From positions 806,001 through 870,000 of the forward strand of contig NZ_QUNO01000001.1 in assembly GCF_003387475.1 (NCBI RefSeq): 64,000 nt of DNA, in the 5' to 3' direction. Shown piece after piece: positions 1-8,660 of the stretch (within the stretch, counting starts at the first letter, position 1; every line of letters begins with the position of its first letter). The notes below the pieces were generated by a model. That model did not search any database. It had not been told where the DNA came from and worked only from the letters and a program-made list of their open reading frames with translations. The stretch comes from Kutzneria buriramensis. Its GTDB lineage: Bacteria; Actinomycetota; Actinomycetes; Mycobacteriales; Pseudonocardiaceae. The position numbers were made by a program, and so were the translations under genes.

Positions 1-1606
1 CGTGCTGCCACACCGTCGCCGTCAGGTCGAGGTCGTCGAGCTGCTGCACCTGCACGTCGACGCTGCCGAGCTGGATGGCCATGCCGCCGTCGGCCATCAC
101 CGTGCCGGTGATCTGGCCGCCGGTCGCGTCGAACCCGGCCACCAGCTCGAATCGGAACGTCACGGACTCGCCCGGGGCCAGCCCGACACCGGTGGTGCAG
201 CTGATGGTGCCGGTGCCGCCGGTGCAGCTGATGGTCTGGTTGGCGAGCAGCGCCCTCGCCGCGAACGACTGCGTGCCGCCCTGGGTGGCGGTGACGCCGT
301 TGGGCAGGTTCAGCTTCGCGGTGACGGGGTCGGACGGCCCGTTGCCGTTGTTGGTGACGGTCACCGGCAGCTCCTGCGCCGGCCCACCCGGCACGAGGCT
401 GATCGGCTGCCCCGGCACGGACGGCACGAGGTCCGCCTTCGGCGTGGGAGTTGTCGTCGTGGGCGGTGGTGGCGGCGGTGCCTGTGTGGCGGGGCTGCTC
501 GGCACCGTCGTCGTGGTGGTCGGCGGCGGAGGAGGCGGTGGCGGCTGCGTGGGACTGTGAGTGGGCGGTGGCACCACCGGCGGCGCGGTTGTCGCCGGCG
601 GAGGCGGTGGCGGCGCGGCGTTGGCGACGATGGGCTTGCTCTGCCCTGACGTCAGCGCGAGGACGACTACCGCCGCGAGGGCGGCGGCGGATGCGCCGAC
701 ACCGATCATCTGACGCGGCACGGAGCTCGCGGCGCCGGCCGCACCGGCAGCTGCGCCACCAGCGGTGCCGGCGGCGACCACGGTCGCGGCCTTCGCCGTC
801 GTAGCGCCGATGGTGGCGAGGTAGCCGGCGGTGCCGATGCCCAGCACCAGCGGCGCGACGATCGCCCGCAGCGCGCCGTTGACGTCGGCGAGCTCGGCGG
901 CGAGCGCGCGGCACCGTTCGCACTCGTCCAGGTGGGTCTCGACCTGGGCGGTCTCCCGCTTCGACAGGCCGCCACGGGTCCACGCGCCGAGGCGATCGAC
1001 GGTCGCGCGGCACCGGTCGGCTGTGCTCTCCGCGAGATGCACCTGGAGGTACGCCTGCCGCAGGCCCTCGCGCGCTCGGTATGCCAGCGCAGACACGCCG
1101 TTGGCGGTCAGTCCCAGGATCGGTGCGACGTCTGCGGGGGACATGCCCTCGATCTCGGTGTGCCACAGCACGGCCTGCCAGCGCTCCGGCAGCCGCGCGA
1201 ACGCCTTCGCGGCGAGCGAGCGCTCCAGCCCGGAGACGGCGGTGTCGCTGAACTGCACGCTGATGGCCTCGGGGGACGCCACCGTCGTGACGTCCTCGGC
1301 GAGCTCCAGCTTGCGGTCGCGGCGCGTCTTGTCATACGCGGTGTGACGGAGTGCGGTGAGGAGGTAGGCGCGGAACGCGGAGTCGGGGCCGCGGCCGTCG
1401 CGCAGCGTGTCCAGGACCTTGGCGAACGCCTCGGCGACCAGGTCGTCGGCCTCGGCGGTGGACCGCGTCAGCTGGCGGGCGAGGTTGTACGCCGCGCCGA
1501 CGTGACGTTCGTACAGCGAGCCGTACGCCGCGGTGTCGCCCGCGCGGACCGATTCGATGAGCTCTGTGTCGCTGGGACCAGGCACTTCAAGAGGAGCTGT
1601 CGCCAA
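1..1606 (-). CDS. ECF-type sigma factor fused to zinc-finger, transmembrane and extracellular domain (3' end outside window)
   Basis: At least 535 residues in one frame. The N-terminal ~170 residues look like sigma-70 regions 2 and 4: an acidic region-2 stretch (AEADDLVAEAFAKVLDTL) and a region-4 helix-turn-helix (GMSPADVAPILGLTANGVSA). A cysteine motif HLDECERCR at about 224-232 resembles the zf-HC2 anti-sigma fold. One hydrophobic segment lies at about 300-318. A Pro/Thr-rich linker (~325-385) follows, then a DUF11/CARDB-like beta domain with PVTVTNNGNGPSDPVTAKL. Start TTG at 1606 is chosen for the AGGGGA ribosome site just upstream. Known actinobacterial ECF groups carry such C-terminal sensory extensions. 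I infer a self-contained envelope sensor, with the sigma domain cytoplasmic and the C-terminus outside. The gene is divergent from the next one. Confidence 0.85.
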   Translation of the reverse strand, partial: MATAPLEVPGPSDTELIESVRAGDTAAYGSLYERHVGAAYNLARQLTRSTAEADDLVAEAFAKVLDTLRDGRGPDSAFRAYLLTALRHTAYDKTRRDRKLELAEDVTTVASPEAISVQFSDTAVSGLERSLAAKAFARLPERWQAVLWHTEIEGMSPADVAPILGLTANGVSALAYRAREGLRQAYLQVHLAESTADRCRATVDRLGAWTRGGLSKRETAQVETHLDECERCRALAAELADVNGALRAIVAPLVLGIGTAGYLATIGATTAKAATVVAAGTAGGAAAGAAGAASSVPRQMIGVGASAAALAAVVVLALTSGQSKPIVANAAPPPPPPATTAPPVVPPPTHSPTQPPPPPPPPTTTTTVPSSPATQAPPPPPPTTTTPTPKADLVPSVPGQPISLVPGGPAQELPVTVTNNGNGPSDPVTAKLNLPNGVTATQGGTQSFAARALLANQTISCTGGTGTISCTTGVGLAPGESVTFRFELVAGFDATGGQITGTVMADGGMAIQLGSVDVQVQQLDDLDLTATVWQH

Positions 1607-1730
1607 CGGTCCCCTCTCCTCCCTCTCGAGCGGACACAGTGTGACGGAAACGCGTGCCCGACGTCACGCCGGCAACCAGTTCGGGTGAGGGGAACCGCGT
1701 CATACCCGTGTTCGCTCGCCGTCACTTCTT

Positions 1731-1749
1731 CGGGTCGACAGTCGACCCG
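1731..1749. promoter_or_regulatory. 19-bp perfect palindrome in divergent intergenic region
   Basis: CGGGTCGACAGTCGACCCG, nine-base arms around one central A, 25 bp before the GTG start of the GGDEF-like gene and in the 168-bp gap shared with the sigma-factor fusion. The size suits a dimeric DNA-binding protein. No cognate regulator can be named. Confidence 0.5.
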
Positions 1750-1774
1750 TCCGGAGTAGAGAGGAGCGCGGCGA

Positions 1775-2575
1775 GTGGTTGCGCGCAATGCTGCCTCGTC
1801 ACTGATCGGCCGAGACGATCACCGTGACGCGCTGTGCACACTGCGGGCCCGGTGGCGCTCCGCGAGCCTGGCGTCCGGGTGGCCCTTCCCCAGCGACTGG
1901 GCGTTGGCCGAGGTCGACGAGGTGTGCGCGGCGGTGGTGACCGGGGCCGACCTGGCCGAGGTGGTGCCGGCACTGGGCCGGGCGCGGGCGGCCGCCGGCG
2001 CCGGGCTGGACGAGACGCTGCTGGACCTCGCCGCGCTGCACGCCGTGCTGACCTCCCGGGAGACGCTGGTCTCCGCCGACCCCGACGCGCTCCCCTCCAA
2101 GCTGCTGCGATCCGCGGCGCTCGGCTGGGCCGACGCGGCCGCCGACCAGCTCGGCACGCGCGAGGCCGTCGACGCCATGACGGGCATGACCACCACCTGC
2201 TACCTGCGCACCCGGCTGGGTGAGGTGTACCGCGACGGCGCCGCCGACGACCACGTGCTGATCCTGGTCGGGCTGGACCTGTCGGCGGTCGAGGGCTGGA
2301 CCCGCTCGGTGGCGATGGTGCTGGTCGCGCAGGTGCTGCGCGAGGTGTTCCCGGGCGGGGAGACGGTGTCGCTGGTCGGCCCGTCGGTGGCCGGTGTGCT
2401 GGCCCGCCGCGACGGCCGGACGAGCACCCGGCTGGCCAGGGTCCGCTGGTTACTGGCCCGGCGGCTGACCGTGGACCCGCACCTGCACGACGTCGGCGCC
2501 CCCAGCGTGTGGCCGGAGCTGCTGCCCGAGTGCCACCTGGAGGCCTGCGAGCTGCTCGCCCACCTGGGCGGCTGA
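1775..2575 (+). CDS. hypothetical protein with possible degenerate GGDEF-like domain
   Basis: 266 residues, GTG start with GAGAGGAG 5 bases upstream. No signal peptide or membrane segment is visible. At about residue 133 DAMTGMTTTCYLRTRLGEVY resembles the opening of diguanylate cyclase domains (DPLTGLPNRRYL), and the following LVGLDLSAVEGW has the spacing of the metal-binding strand. No GGDEF or similar catalytic loop is seen, so an enzymatic role is unlikely. The preceding part is Ala/Leu-rich and helical. It is transcribed away from the ECF fusion and could share its regulation. The GGDEF relation rests on one motif, so hypothetical protein is the safe call. Confidence 0.7.
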   Translation: MVARNAASSLIGRDDHRDALCTLRARWRSASLASGWPFPSDWALAEVDEVCAAVVTGADLAEVVPALGRARAAAGAGLDETLLDLAALHAVLTSRETLVSADPDALPSKLLRSAALGWADAAADQLGTREAVDAMTGMTTTCYLRTRLGEVYRDGAADDHVLILVGLDLSAVEGWTRSVAMVLVAQVLREVFPGGETVSLVGPSVAGVLARRDGRTSTRLARVRWLLARRLTVDPHLHDVGAPSVWPELLPECHLEACELLAHLGG

Positions 2576-2684
2576 GAACCCCCGCGCGGCCGGGCGTCTG
2601 ATCCCTGTCACGGCCGGCTGCGTGGCCCTGTCCCCGACATCCCCTCGCGCCGTGTGGGGCTCGACCAAGTGTGACGCTGTGCTA

Positions 2685-2704
2685 GTGTCTTAGTCTAGTG
2701 ACAC
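2685..2704. promoter_or_regulatory. inverted repeat, candidate GntR/YtrA operator
   Basis: GTGTC and GACAC separated by 10 bp, ending 16 bp before the GntR-family start codon. It overlaps TA-rich hexamers (TAGTGT, TAGTCT) that could be -10 elements. YtrA-type regulators usually control their own ABC-transporter operon, so autoregulation here is a reasonable inference. Confidence 0.4.
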
Positions 2705-2720
2705 AATTCGGTGCGAGGGG

Positions 2721-3110
2721 ATGTCGTACGTGGTCGAGTTCCGGGTGGACCGCGGCAGCGGTATGCCGGCGTATCTCCAGCTCGCCCAGCAGGTCCGCGA
2801 GGCCCTGCGGCTGGGCTGGCTGACGCCGGGCGACAAGCTGCCGACCGTCCGCGAGGTGGTCGCCACCAGCGGCGTCAACCCGAACACGGTGCTCAAGGCC
2901 TACCGCGAGCTGGAGTTCGCCGGCCTCGTCGAGGCCAGGCAGGGCGCCGGCACGTTCGTGAAGGCCGCGCTGGGCACCGCCGACCGCAAGGACCTCGCCC
3001 GGCTCTACGACGAGCTGGTCGAGTGGCTCGCGCGGGCCCGGAAGTCCGGGCTGGAGGACGAGGACGTGGTCGCTCTCCTGCGCACCGCCCTTGAAGGGGA
3101 GAGGGAATGA
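2721..3110 (+). CDS. GntR-family transcriptional regulator, YtrA type
   Basis: 129 residues with an N-terminal winged helix typical of GntR: MPAYLQLAQQVREAL, then PGDKLPTVREVVATSGVNPN and LEFAGLVEARQGAGTFV. Only a short helical tail follows and there is no ligand domain, which is the YtrA class. ATG start preceded by GAGGGG. Its stop overlaps the ABC ATPase start by 4 bp, so the two are translationally coupled. YtrA regulators normally repress linked ABC transporters. The ligand or stress is not visible from sequence. Confidence 0.92.
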   Translation: MSYVVEFRVDRGSGMPAYLQLAQQVREALRLGWLTPGDKLPTVREVVATSGVNPNTVLKAYRELEFAGLVEARQGAGTFVKAALGTADRKDLARLYDELVEWLARARKSGLEDEDVVALLRTALEGERE

Positions 3111-3946
3111 CTGAGGGGATCGCGCTGGCCGTGGAGGGCCTCGGCAAGCGCTACCGGCGCAAGGTCGCGCTGCGGGACTGCTCGTTCGAGCTGCCCGCCG
3201 GCCGGGTGTCCGCACTGGTCGGGATGAACGGCGCCGGCAAGACCACGCTGCTCAGCGTGCTCGCCGGCCTGCTGCCGCCGACCGAGGGGAGAGTGCGGCT
3301 GCCGGCCGGCGAGCGTCGGATCGCCTTCGTCGCCCAGGAGAAGCCGCTGTACCGGCACTTCAGCGTGCGGGACATGCTGCGGCTGGGGTCCAAGCTGAAC
3401 ACGGTGTGGGACCAGCAGCGCGCCCTGGACTGGCTGGCCCGCTTCGACGTCCCGTTGGACCGGCCGTGCGGCAAGCTGTCCGGCGGCCAACAGGCGCAGG
3501 TGTCCTTCGCGGTGGCGATCGGCTCGCGGCCTTCGGTGCTGCTGCTGGACGAACCGCTGTCCAATTTGGACCCCCTGGCCCGGCGCGAGGTCGTCAAGGA
3601 GCTGCTGTCGGCCGTCGTGGACACCGACATGACCGTGCTGATGTCGACGCACGTGGTGGCCGAGCTCAGCGGGGTCGCCGACCACCTGCTGCTGCTCGGC
3701 GACGGCGAGCTGGTGCTGTCCGGGGACGTGGACGACCTGCTGGCCGCGCACCGCAACTACGCCGGCCCGCGCTCGGAGCGGCCGCCGGTGCCCGGCGAGG
3801 TGCTGGTGGCCAGCCATGTCGGCGGCCAGTCGACGTTCCTGATGGAGAGCTTCGAGCCGGTGGCCGCGCCGTGGACCGCGCGGCCGGTCACGCTGGAGGA
3901 CCTCGTGCTGGCCAGGCTGGAGAACGCGCGGGCGGTGGCCGCGTGA
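3107..3946 (+). CDS. ABC transporter ATP-binding protein
   Basis: 279 residues, one complete nucleotide-binding domain: Walker A GMNGAGKTT (39-47), Q-loop Gln at about 77, signature LSGGQ (124-128), Walker B VLLLDEP (144-150) and H-loop His at about 182. The C-terminal ~60 residues are an extension of unknown role. It is sandwiched by 4-bp overlaps between the GntR regulator and the first permease and should energise the two-permease exporter-like system that follows. The substrate is unknown. Related YtrA-linked systems respond to envelope-active compounds, but that is only family knowledge. Confidence 0.95.
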   Translation: MTEGIALAVEGLGKRYRRKVALRDCSFELPAGRVSALVGMNGAGKTTLLSVLAGLLPPTEGRVRLPAGERRIAFVAQEKPLYRHFSVRDMLRLGSKLNTVWDQQRALDWLARFDVPLDRPCGKLSGGQQAQVSFAVAIGSRPSVLLLDEPLSNLDPLARREVVKELLSAVVDTDMTVLMSTHVVAELSGVADHLLLLGDGELVLSGDVDDLLAAHRNYAGPRSERPPVPGEVLVASHVGGQSTFLMESFEPVAAPWTARPVTLEDLVLARLENARAVAA

Positions 3947-4803
3947 GCTGGCTGACCTGGCGCCTGCAACGCAGCACGATCATCGCCGCCGTGGCGCTGA
4001 TCGCGGTGTTCGCGGTGGTGGTGCCGAACCTGGACCTGAGCAGCCACCTCGATTCCCGAGCCGCCAACGGGCTGTTCGTCCTCGGGCCGCCGGCGTTCGC
4101 CACGGTGGTCGCGGTCTTCTGGGGCGCGCCCCTGGTCGCACGCGAATATGAGCACAACACGTACAAGCTGGTGTGGTCGCGCGACCGGTCGGCGACGCGC
4201 TGGCTCGCGGTCCGGGTCGGGCAGCTGCTGGCGCCGCTGGTGGTGCTGACGATCGCCGTGAATCTGATCACGCGTGTGTTGTACGACCGGATCGTGGCCG
4301 CCTCGCAGTATCCGCCCAGCGACGTGACCCCGTACGACCTGTGGCCGCCGCTCCAGCTGACGATGGTGCTCGCGGCCTTCGGCCTCGGCATCCTCGCCGG
4401 CATGGTGGCGCGCAGTTCCGTGCCGGCCATGGGAATCACGCTCGTCGTCTACGCGGCGTTGCGGATCGGTCTCGGGATGTTCGCGCGGCCATACCTGCTG
4501 CCGCCGTTGCGCTACATCGGCGAAGGGCCGCCGGACGGCTCGATGCCGGTCGGTTTCGGCTACCTGGACGGCGCGGGCCACGAACTGTCCAAATCGGACG
4601 CTGTCACCCAGTGTGCGGCGACCAGTCCGACCGGCGTGCAGAAGTGCATGGGCAGCAACCAGATCGTGCGGCAGTACGTCGACGCCCAGCCGCCCGATCG
4701 GATCCAGGACCTGCAACTGATCGAGTTCGGCATCTACGCGGCGATCGCCGCCGTGACGCTCGCCGCCGCCTGGTTGGTGCTGCGCCGAAGGATGGTGGCC
4801 TGA
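3943..4803 (+). CDS. ABC transporter permease (first of pair)
   Basis: 286 residues from GTG, overlapping the ATPase stop by 4 bp. Several hydrophobic stretches are visible: IIAAVALIAVFAVVV near the N-terminus, then around LFVLGPPAFATVVAVFWGAPL, LLAPLVVLTIAV, LAAFGLGILAGM and IYAAIAAVTLAAAWLVL at the end. The large loop before the last segment has Cys pairs (QCAATSPTGVQKCMG). It shares the motif FWGAPLVAREYE with the next gene (FWGAPLLAREFE), so the two are paralogs likely forming a heterodimeric channel. Confidence 0.88.
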   Translation: MSWLTWRLQRSTIIAAVALIAVFAVVVPNLDLSSHLDSRAANGLFVLGPPAFATVVAVFWGAPLVAREYEHNTYKLVWSRDRSATRWLAVRVGQLLAPLVVLTIAVNLITRVLYDRIVAASQYPPSDVTPYDLWPPLQLTMVLAAFGLGILAGMVARSSVPAMGITLVVYAALRIGLGMFARPYLLPPLRYIGEGPPDGSMPVGFGYLDGAGHELSKSDAVTQCAATSPTGVQKCMGSNQIVRQYVDAQPPDRIQDLQLIEFGIYAAIAAVTLAAAWLVLRRRMVA

Positions 4804-5648
4804 TGCTGTGGATCACCTGGCGGCAGCACCGGACCGCCCTCATCGGCACGCTGGTGGTCACCGCGGGCGTCAGCGCGCTTCTGCTGTGGATGTGGCAGGC
4901 CGTGGCGGAGCTGAACGACGCCTGCTCCCAGCACGACTGCATCACCGGCGTGCCTGGCGCACTCGGTGACCAGCTGCGTTGGGTGTACGCCTCGCTCTAC
5001 TTCGGCCAGCCGATCCTGGCGGGCCTGGTCGCCATGTTCTGGGGTGCGCCGCTGCTGGCCCGCGAGTTCGAGCAGCGGACCTATCTGCTGGCGTGGGCGC
5101 AGGACGTGACGCCCATGCGCTGGCTCGGCAGCAAGGTCGCGCTGCTCGGTGCGGCGGTCCTGCTGCTGTCGGGGGTACTCGCGGCCGCGAGCTGGCAGCT
5201 GGTCGGTGCGATGAAGGAATCCGGCAACTACTTCGGCATGGACGACTTCAAGGCGCTCGAGCAGTGGCCGCCGACGCAGGTGCTCTACGCGCTGTTCGCG
5301 TTCGTCCTCGGTCTGGCGGTCGGGCTGCTGGTGCGCCGCACGGTGCTGGCCATCGGCACGACACTGATCGTGTTCGCGACCGTGCGACTGGTGGTCGCCT
5401 TCACGGTGCTGTGGTGGGTGCCGCCGCTTCGCGTGGCGGCATCCCCGCAGGGTGGCGGGCTGCCGCCCGGCGCGTACTACCTCAGCGGCTACGGGATGCC
5501 CTACCTGCGGTCCGCCGTACTGGTCTACCAGCCGGTCGAGCGAGTGGCGACGTTCCGGTGGTTGGAGGTGATCACGTACGCGGTGCTGACGCTGGTGCTC
5601 GCCGGAGTGGCCTGGGCGGGGGTGTGGCGCGTCACACGGGTAGGCTGA
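4803..5648 (+). CDS. ABC transporter permease (second of pair)
   Basis: 281 residues. The ATG overlaps the previous TGA by one base (TGATG), so translation is coupled. The membrane layout matches the preceding permease: an N-terminal helix, FWGAPLLAREFEQRTYLLAW, VLYALFAFVLGLAVGLLV and a C-terminal helix ending in the cytoplasm. An extracellular Cys pair (NDACSQHDC) sits after helix 1. It is the last gene of the GntR-ABC operon. purK starts only 7 bp downstream, so read-through into the purine genes is possible. Confidence 0.88.
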   Translation: MLWITWRQHRTALIGTLVVTAGVSALLLWMWQAVAELNDACSQHDCITGVPGALGDQLRWVYASLYFGQPILAGLVAMFWGAPLLAREFEQRTYLLAWAQDVTPMRWLGSKVALLGAAVLLLSGVLAAASWQLVGAMKESGNYFGMDDFKALEQWPPTQVLYALFAFVLGLAVGLLVRRTVLAIGTTLIVFATVRLVVAFTVLWWVPPLRVAASPQGGGLPPGAYYLSGYGMPYLRSAVLVYQPVERVATFRWLEVITYAVLTLVLAGVAWAGVWRVTRVG

Positions 5649-5655
5649 CCCACCC

Positions 5656-6849
5656 GTGGACTCTCGCACCGGTCTTCCCGTCGTTGGCATGGTGGGCGGC
5701 GGCCAGCTCGCCAGGATGACGCACCAAGCCGCGATCCCGCTCGGCCAGGCGCTGCGTGTGCTGTCGGTCACAGCGGACGAGCCGGCGCCGCTGGTCACCC
5801 CCGACGTCGTGCTGGGCCACCACACCGACCTCCAGGCGCTGCGCGACTTCGCCGCCGGCTGTGACGTGCTCACCTTCGACCACGAGCACGTGCCCACCGA
5901 GCACCTGCGCGCGCTGGTCGCCGAGGGCGTCAAGGTGTTCCCGGGGCCGGACGCGCTGGTGCACGCCCAGGACAAGCTGGTGATGCGGCGCAAGCTCGCC
6001 GAGCTGGAGCTGCCGATCCCGCCGTTCGCCGAGGTCACCTCGGTCGGCGACGTGCTCGCCTTCGGTGGCGCGCACGGCTGGCCGTGTGTGCTCAAGGCGG
6101 CCCGCGGCGGCTACGACGGCCGCGGCGTGTGGATGCTCAATCAGCCGCAGAGCGCCCACAACGTGGTGCCCGAGCTGCTGGAGGCCGGCACGCCGCTGCT
6201 GGTCGAGCAGTGCGTGCCGATGCGCCGGGAGTTCGCCGCGCTGGTCGCGCGCTCCCCGTTCGGGCAGGGCGCGTCGTGGCCGCTGGTGCAGACCGTGCAG
6301 TCCGACGGCATCTGCGTCGAGGTGCTCGCGCCCGCGCCGGACGTGCCCGTCGAGGAGTCCGAGGCCGCCCAGGAGCTGGCGCTCAAGGTCGCCGACGCGC
6401 TCGGCGTGGTCGGCGTGCTGGCCGTCGAACTGTTCGACACCCGGGACGGCGTGATCGTCAACGAGCTGGCGATGCGGCCGCACAACTCCGGGCACTGGAC
6501 CATCGAGGGCGCCCGGACCTCGCAGTTCGAGCAGCACCTGCGGGCCGTGCTGGACTACCCGCTCGGCGCGACCGACAACGTCGCGCCGGCCGTGGCGATG
6601 GCCAACGTGCTCGGCGCCGCGGCGACCCCGAAGATGGGCGTCGACGAGCGGCTGCACCACCTGTTCGCGCGGTTCCGGGACGCGCACGTCCACCTGTACG
6701 GCAAGGCCGAGCGGCCGGGCCGCAAGGTGGGGCACGTGACCGTGCTCGGCGACGACATGACCGAGTGCCGGCGGCGGGCGACGCTGGCCGCCGGCTGGCT
6801 GGCCGAGGCCGAGTGGGCCGACGGGTACGACATCCACGGAGGTAGGTAG
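5656..6849 (+). CDS. purK: 5-(carboxyamino)imidazole ribonucleotide synthase
   Basis: 397 residues, ATP-grasp enzyme of de novo purine synthesis that carboxylates AIR to N5-CAIR using ATP and bicarbonate. The N-terminal [12 protein letters not shown] and FDHEHV, the ATP-grasp segment [13 protein letters not shown], and [18 protein letters not shown] near the active site are all as in PurK. GTG start. The partner gene purE follows after 2 bp, the normal pairing since PurE converts N5-CAIR to CAIR. In mycobacteria these genes also sit next to the same acyl-CoA dehydrogenase. Confidence 0.97.
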   Translation: MDSRTGLPVVGMVGGGQLARMTHQAAIPLGQALRVLSVTADEPAPLVTPDVVLGHHTDLQALRDFAAGCDVLTFDHEHVPTEHLRALVAEGVKVFPGPDALVHAQDKLVMRRKLAELELPIPPFAEVTSVGDVLAFGGAHGWPCVLKAARGGYDGRGVWMLNQPQSAHNVVPELLEAGTPLLVEQCVPMRREFAALVARSPFGQGASWPLVQTVQSDGICVEVLAPAPDVPVEESEAAQELALKVADALGVVGVLAVELFDTRDGVIVNELAMRPHNSGHWTIEGARTSQFEQHLRAVLDYPLGATDNVAPAVAMANVLGAAATPKMGVDERLHHLFARFRDAHVHLYGKAERPGRKVGHVTVLGDDMTECRRRATLAAGWLAEAEWADGYDIHGGR

Positions 6850-6851
6850 CG

Positions 6852-7358
6852 GTGGCGCTGGTTGGCGTGATCATGGGCAGCGACTCGGACTGGCCCGTCA
6901 TGGAGGCCGCCGCGCAGGCGCTCGCCGAGTTCGACGTGCCGTACGAGGTCAGCGTGATCTCCGCGCACCGCACCCCGCAGCGCATGCTCGACTACGCCCG
7001 CGACGCCGCCGGCCGCGGCCTCCAGGTGATCATCGCCGGCGCCGGCGGGGCGGCGCACCTGCCCGGCATGGTGGCGTCGGCGACCGTGCTGCCGGTGATC
7101 GGCGTGCCGGTGCCGCTGAAGTACCTCGACGGGCTGGATTCGCTGCTCTCGATCGTGCAGATGCCCGCCGGCGTGCCGGTGGCCACCGTGTCCGTGGGCG
7201 GCGCACGCAACGCGGGGCTGCTCGCCGTGCGGATGCTGGGCGCCACCGACCCCGTGCTGCGGGACCGGATGGCCGGCTTCCAGGCCGGCCTGGAGCAGCT
7301 CGTGCTGGAGAAGGACGACGCGCTGCGACGCAAGGCACAGGCGCAGCTAGGTGAATGA
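6852..7358 (+). CDS. purE: N5-carboxyaminoimidazole ribonucleotide mutase
   Basis: 168 residues, class I PurE. Typical motifs are [12 protein letters not shown] (9-20), SAHRTPQRM (37-45, catalytic His) and [14 protein letters not shown]. It moves the carboxylate from N5 to C4 of the imidazole, the step after PurK. GTG start 2 bp after purK stops, with GGAGGTAG inside the purK end as ribosome site. Confidence 0.97.
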   Translation: MALVGVIMGSDSDWPVMEAAAQALAEFDVPYEVSVISAHRTPQRMLDYARDAAGRGLQVIIAGAGGAAHLPGMVASATVLPVIGVPVPLKYLDGLDSLLSIVQMPAGVPVATVSVGGARNAGLLAVRMLGATDPVLRDRMAGFQAGLEQLVLEKDDALRRKAQAQLGE

Positions 7359-7412
7359 CCGCTAACATGCACGTCAGCAACGTTGCTACTCGTTGGTAAC
7401 AGGAGGCGTGCG

Positions 7413-8576
7413 GTGAACCCGGACTTCGGCACCTACCAGTTGGCCGAGGAGCACGAGGAGCTGCGGCAGGCGATTCGTGCCCTGGCGGACAAGGAGATCG
7501 CGCCGTTCGCGGCCGAGGTCGACGACCAGGAGCGGTTTCCCCGTGAGGCGCTGGACGCGCTGGTCAAGTCGGGTTTCGCCGCCGTCCACGTGCCCGAGGA
7601 GTACGACGGGCAGGGGGCCGACTCGGTCGCGACCTGCATCGTCATCGAGGAGGTCGCGCGGGTCTGCGCCTCGTCCTCGCTGATCCCGGCCGTGAACAAG
7701 CTCGGCACCATGCCGATCATCCTGGCCGCGTCGGACGAGCTGAAGCGGCAGGTGCTGCCGTCGATCGCCGCCGGCGAGGCGATGGCGTCCTACGCGCTCA
7801 GCGAGCGGGAGGCCGGCAGCGACACCGCGTCCATGAAGACCCGGGCGCGGCAGGACGGTGACCAGTGGGTGCTCAACGGCACCAAGTGCTGGATCACCAA
7901 CGCCGGCGAGTCCACCTGGTACACCGTCATGGCGGTCACCGACCCGAACGCCGCCAAGCCGTCCAACGGCATCTCGGCCTTCGTCGTGCACAAGGACGAC
8001 CCCGGCTTCTCGGTGGGGGCCAAGGAGCGCAAGCTCGGCATCAAGGGCTCGCCCACGCGGGAGATCTACTTCGAGGACTGCGCGATTCCCGGGGACCGGA
8101 TCATCGGCGAGCCCGGCACCGGTCTCAAGACCGCGCTGCGGACCCTCGACCACACCCGCCCCACCATCGGCGCGCAGGCCGTCGGCATCGCGCAGGGCGC
8201 GTTGGAGGCGGCCATCGCGTACGTCAAGGAGCGCAAGCAGTTCGGCCAGGCCATCGCCGACTTCCAGGGCGTGCAGTTCATGCTGGCCGACATGGCCATG
8301 AAGATCGAGGCCGCCCGGCACATGGTCTACGTCGCCGCCGCCAAGGCCGAGCGCGGCGAGCCCAACATCGGCTTCATCACCGCCGCCGCCAAGTGCTACG
8401 CCTCCGACGTCGCCATGGAGGTCACCACCGACGCCGTCCAGCTCTTCGGCGGCGCCGGCTACACCCGCGACTTCCCCGTCGAGCGCATGATGCGCGACGC
8501 CAAGATCACCCAGATCTACGAGGGCACCAACCAGATCCAGCGCGTGGTCATGTCCCGCGCGCTGCTGCGCGGCTGA
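7413..8576 (+). CDS. fadE25: acyl-CoA dehydrogenase (FadE25-like)
   Basis: 387 residues, FAD-dependent acyl-CoA dehydrogenase of beta-oxidation type. The FAD/substrate signature YALSEREAGSD lies at 127-137, and the C-terminal IYEGTNQIQRVVMSR carries the catalytic Glu at about 370. GTG at 7413 is preferred because AGGAGG lies 6 bases before it; an in-frame start 30 bp upstream would include that ribosome site. Position after purE matches mycobacterial fadE25. The 54-bp gap contains a 10-bp palindrome GCAACGTTGC (7378-7387), possibly regulatory. Confidence 0.94.
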   Translation: MNPDFGTYQLAEEHEELRQAIRALADKEIAPFAAEVDDQERFPREALDALVKSGFAAVHVPEEYDGQGADSVATCIVIEEVARVCASSSLIPAVNKLGTMPIILAASDELKRQVLPSIAAGEAMASYALSEREAGSDTASMKTRARQDGDQWVLNGTKCWITNAGESTWYTVMAVTDPNAAKPSNGISAFVVHKDDPGFSVGAKERKLGIKGSPTREIYFEDCAIPGDRIIGEPGTGLKTALRTLDHTRPTIGAQAVGIAQGALEAAIAYVKERKQFGQAIADFQGVQFMLADMAMKIEAARHMVYVAAAKAERGEPNIGFITAAAKCYASDVAMEVTTDAVQLFGGAGYTRDFPVERMMRDAKITQIYEGTNQIQRVVMSRALLRG

Positions 8577-8597
8577 CCGCTCACCCAGGCGTCGCCG

Positions 8598-8651
8598 AAG
8601 ACTCTCATCGGTGATACTTTCATCGATGAGAGTTTCACCGATGAAAGTCTT
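8598..8651. repeat. 54-bp near-palindrome made of three 15-bp iterons
   Basis: Twenty-four of 27 base pairs are symmetric about ATCGAT. The same DNA is also three direct 15-bp units starting at 8601, 8616 and 8631. Their 10-bp cores are TCATCGGTGA (8605), TCATCGATGA (8620) and TCACCGATGA (8635), exactly 15 bp apart. It ends 9 bp before the GTG start of the ATPase gene and leaves no clear Shine-Dalgarno site. Multi-site operator, translational hairpin and fadE25 terminator are all possible; the iteron spacing favours a protein-binding array. Confidence 0.8.
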
Positions 8652-8660
8652 GGTGGCGCC

